Shown in pieces: positions 6,171-6,796 of a stretch of 6,796 nucleotides of DNA. The stretch is from positions 1 to 6,796 of the forward strand of contig CAMLKS010000128.1 in assembly GCA_946480675.1 (NCBI GenBank), written 5' to 3'. The notes under the pieces are model-generated. The model was given only the letters and a program-made list of their open reading frames with translations, searched no databases and was not told the origin of the DNA. The translations under genes were made by a program, and so were the position numbers. Each line of letters opens with the position of its first letter. The first letter of the stretch is position 1. The DNA comes from an uncultured Bacteroidota bacterium (lineage in GTDB: Bacteria; Bacteroidota; Bacteroidia; Chitinophagales; Chitinophagaceae).

Positions 6171-6619
6171 TGATATTTAACTATTATGAAGTTTTAGGTG
6201 TATCCTCAAATGCAACCTTACAGGAAATAAAAAAAGCTTACCGGTCTTTAGCATTGAAATATCATCCTGATGTTAATAAAGAACCGAATGCTCACGAAGC
6301 ATTTATAAAAATAACAGAAGCGTATGAAGTGTTAAGTGACTTTGATAAGCGAAATTATTACGATAAAGTCTACAGTGAAGAATCTAAGACCTTCCATAAT
6401 ACAAACGAAGGCGATAATATCAATAAGTGGAGAGAAGAATCGAAAAAGAAAGCTGAAGCCTATTCAAAAATGCCGATTGATGACTTTAAGTATAAAATTT
6501 TAGACTTTACCGTGGAGATATATGATGGTGGTAAGAAAGTCGTAAAGGTAATTTTGTCAATTATGGTTTTCGGATACATTATCTATTTATTTGGGAATTT
6601 GGTAGGATGCATAAGATAA
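6170..6619 (+). CDS. J-domain (DnaJ-like) protein with a C-terminal membrane helix
   Basis: J-domain proteins stimulate the ATPase of DnaK (Hsp70) and bring it to particular clients or places. Residues 4-66 are a full J domain: [20 protein letters not shown] (helices I-II), YHPDVN with the essential HPD at 32-34, [14 protein letters not shown] (helix III) and KRNYYDK (helix IV). There is no Gly/Phe-rich region, no zinc-finger and no DnaJ C-terminal substrate domain, so it is not a general DnaJ. A charged segment (about 67-120) leads to one membrane helix at about 124-144 ([23 protein letters not shown]), giving a tail-anchored layout with the J domain in the cytosol. It starts in the TAATG overlap with the TPR-like gene, and the two proteins probably act together at the inner membrane. 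A client is unknown. The stop codon lies three bases from the stop of a convergent gene. Confidence 0.9.
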   Translation: MIFNYYEVLGVSSNATLQEIKKAYRSLALKYHPDVNKEPNAHEAFIKITEAYEVLSDFDKRNYYDKVYSEESKTFHNTNEGDNINKWREESKKKAEAYSKMPIDDFKYKILDFTVEIYDGGKKVVKVILSIMVFGYIIYLFGNLVGCIR

Positions 6620-6622
6620 ATA

Positions 6623-6796
6623 TTACCCCCTCAACAGCATCACACTCGCACTATTCAAAATATAGTGGTTTACTATCAGCACGGTTTTTACAGATGGGTT
6701 GATGCCCTTTTTCTGAATGATGGCATCGGGTACCTGTTGGGTTTTGAATGCCTGTGCTGCCAGCCACATAGCAAAGCCGGTAGAGGTATCATATTC
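6623..6796 (-). CDS. C-terminal end of a probable beta-ketoacyl synthase / thiolase-fold enzyme (5' end outside the window)
   Basis: On the minus strand an open frame enters from the right edge and ends in TAA (6625-6623), giving 57 residues. The sequence begins EYDTSTGFAMWLAAQAFKTQ and ends VKTVLIVNHYILNSASVMLL plus RG. The pattern of a small-residue helix (TSTGFAMWLAAQ), then a short linker, then a hydrophobic strand with NHY and a final strand (SVMLL) matches how ketoacyl-ACP synthase-like proteins of Bacteroidota lipid or aryl-polyene clusters end. The active-site Cys and His would lie outside the window, so activity cannot be judged. GC here (about 57% in a sampled line) is host-like and sharply higher than in the J-domain gene. 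The identification is tentative because only the C-terminal end is visible. Confidence 0.55.
   Translation of the reverse strand, partial: EYDTSTGFAMWLAAQAFKTQQVPDAIIQKKGINPSVKTVLIVNHYILNSASVMLLRG

Noticed and set aside
1..6796. tRNA, rRNA, CRISPR array, transposase or insertion-sequence ends
   Set aside because: I found no cloverleaf-like segment, regular repeat-spacer pattern, transposase motif or long terminal inverted repeats; the islet edges show no obvious target duplication by eye.

Overview
The window reads as a stretch of chromosome from a Bacteroidota bacterium, most likely of the Chitinophagaceae or a close family. The reasons are the near-leaderless promoters with the Bacteroidota -7 box (TAnnTTTG) just before start codons, the A-rich rather than Shine-Dalgarno leaders, the ruvX-def adjacency, an ECF sigma factor paired with an RskA-type anti-sigma factor, and the heavy use of ATA for isoleucine. 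This assignment comes from pattern recognition and has not been checked by alignment.

Region 1 (1-3877) is a plus-strand housekeeping block. It holds the 3' end of an uncharacterised, possibly LolA-like protein, a small helical protein of unknown function, DNA primase (dnaG), the RuvC-fold nuclease RuvX/YqgF (ruvX) and peptide deformylase (def). dnaG and ruvX are six bases apart and probably co-transcribed. The 458 gene and def have perfect -7 boxes close to their starts, and dnaG has a weaker one. Together these genes cover primer synthesis, 16S rRNA processing or junction resolution, and N-terminal maturation of new proteins.

Region 2 (3878-5584) is a regulatory pair plus a small membrane protein. 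An ECF sigma factor with a TTG start is followed six bases later by a GTG-started, single-pass anti-sigma factor with a periplasmic RskA domain. A possible weak terminator overlaps the anti-sigma stop codon. A 66-residue, two-helix membrane protein follows.

Region 3 (5585-6622) is the most unusual part. It is a clearly AT-rich insert (sampled 60-base lines give about 27-40% GC, against about 48-60% on either side) with different isoleucine and leucine codon choice. It carries a tightly coupled two-gene unit (TAATG overlap): a membrane-anchored TPR-like protein and a J-domain protein with a C-terminal membrane helix. A 25-bp imperfect palindrome overlaps the candidate promoter, and a direct copy of its half-site lies upstream. 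The picture is of an acquired, self-regulated membrane co-chaperone module, but its function is unknown.

Region 4 (6623-6796) is the 3' end of a convergent minus-strand gene at host-like GC, probably a beta-ketoacyl synthase-type thiolase-fold enzyme. Its stop codon lies three bases from that of the J-domain gene.
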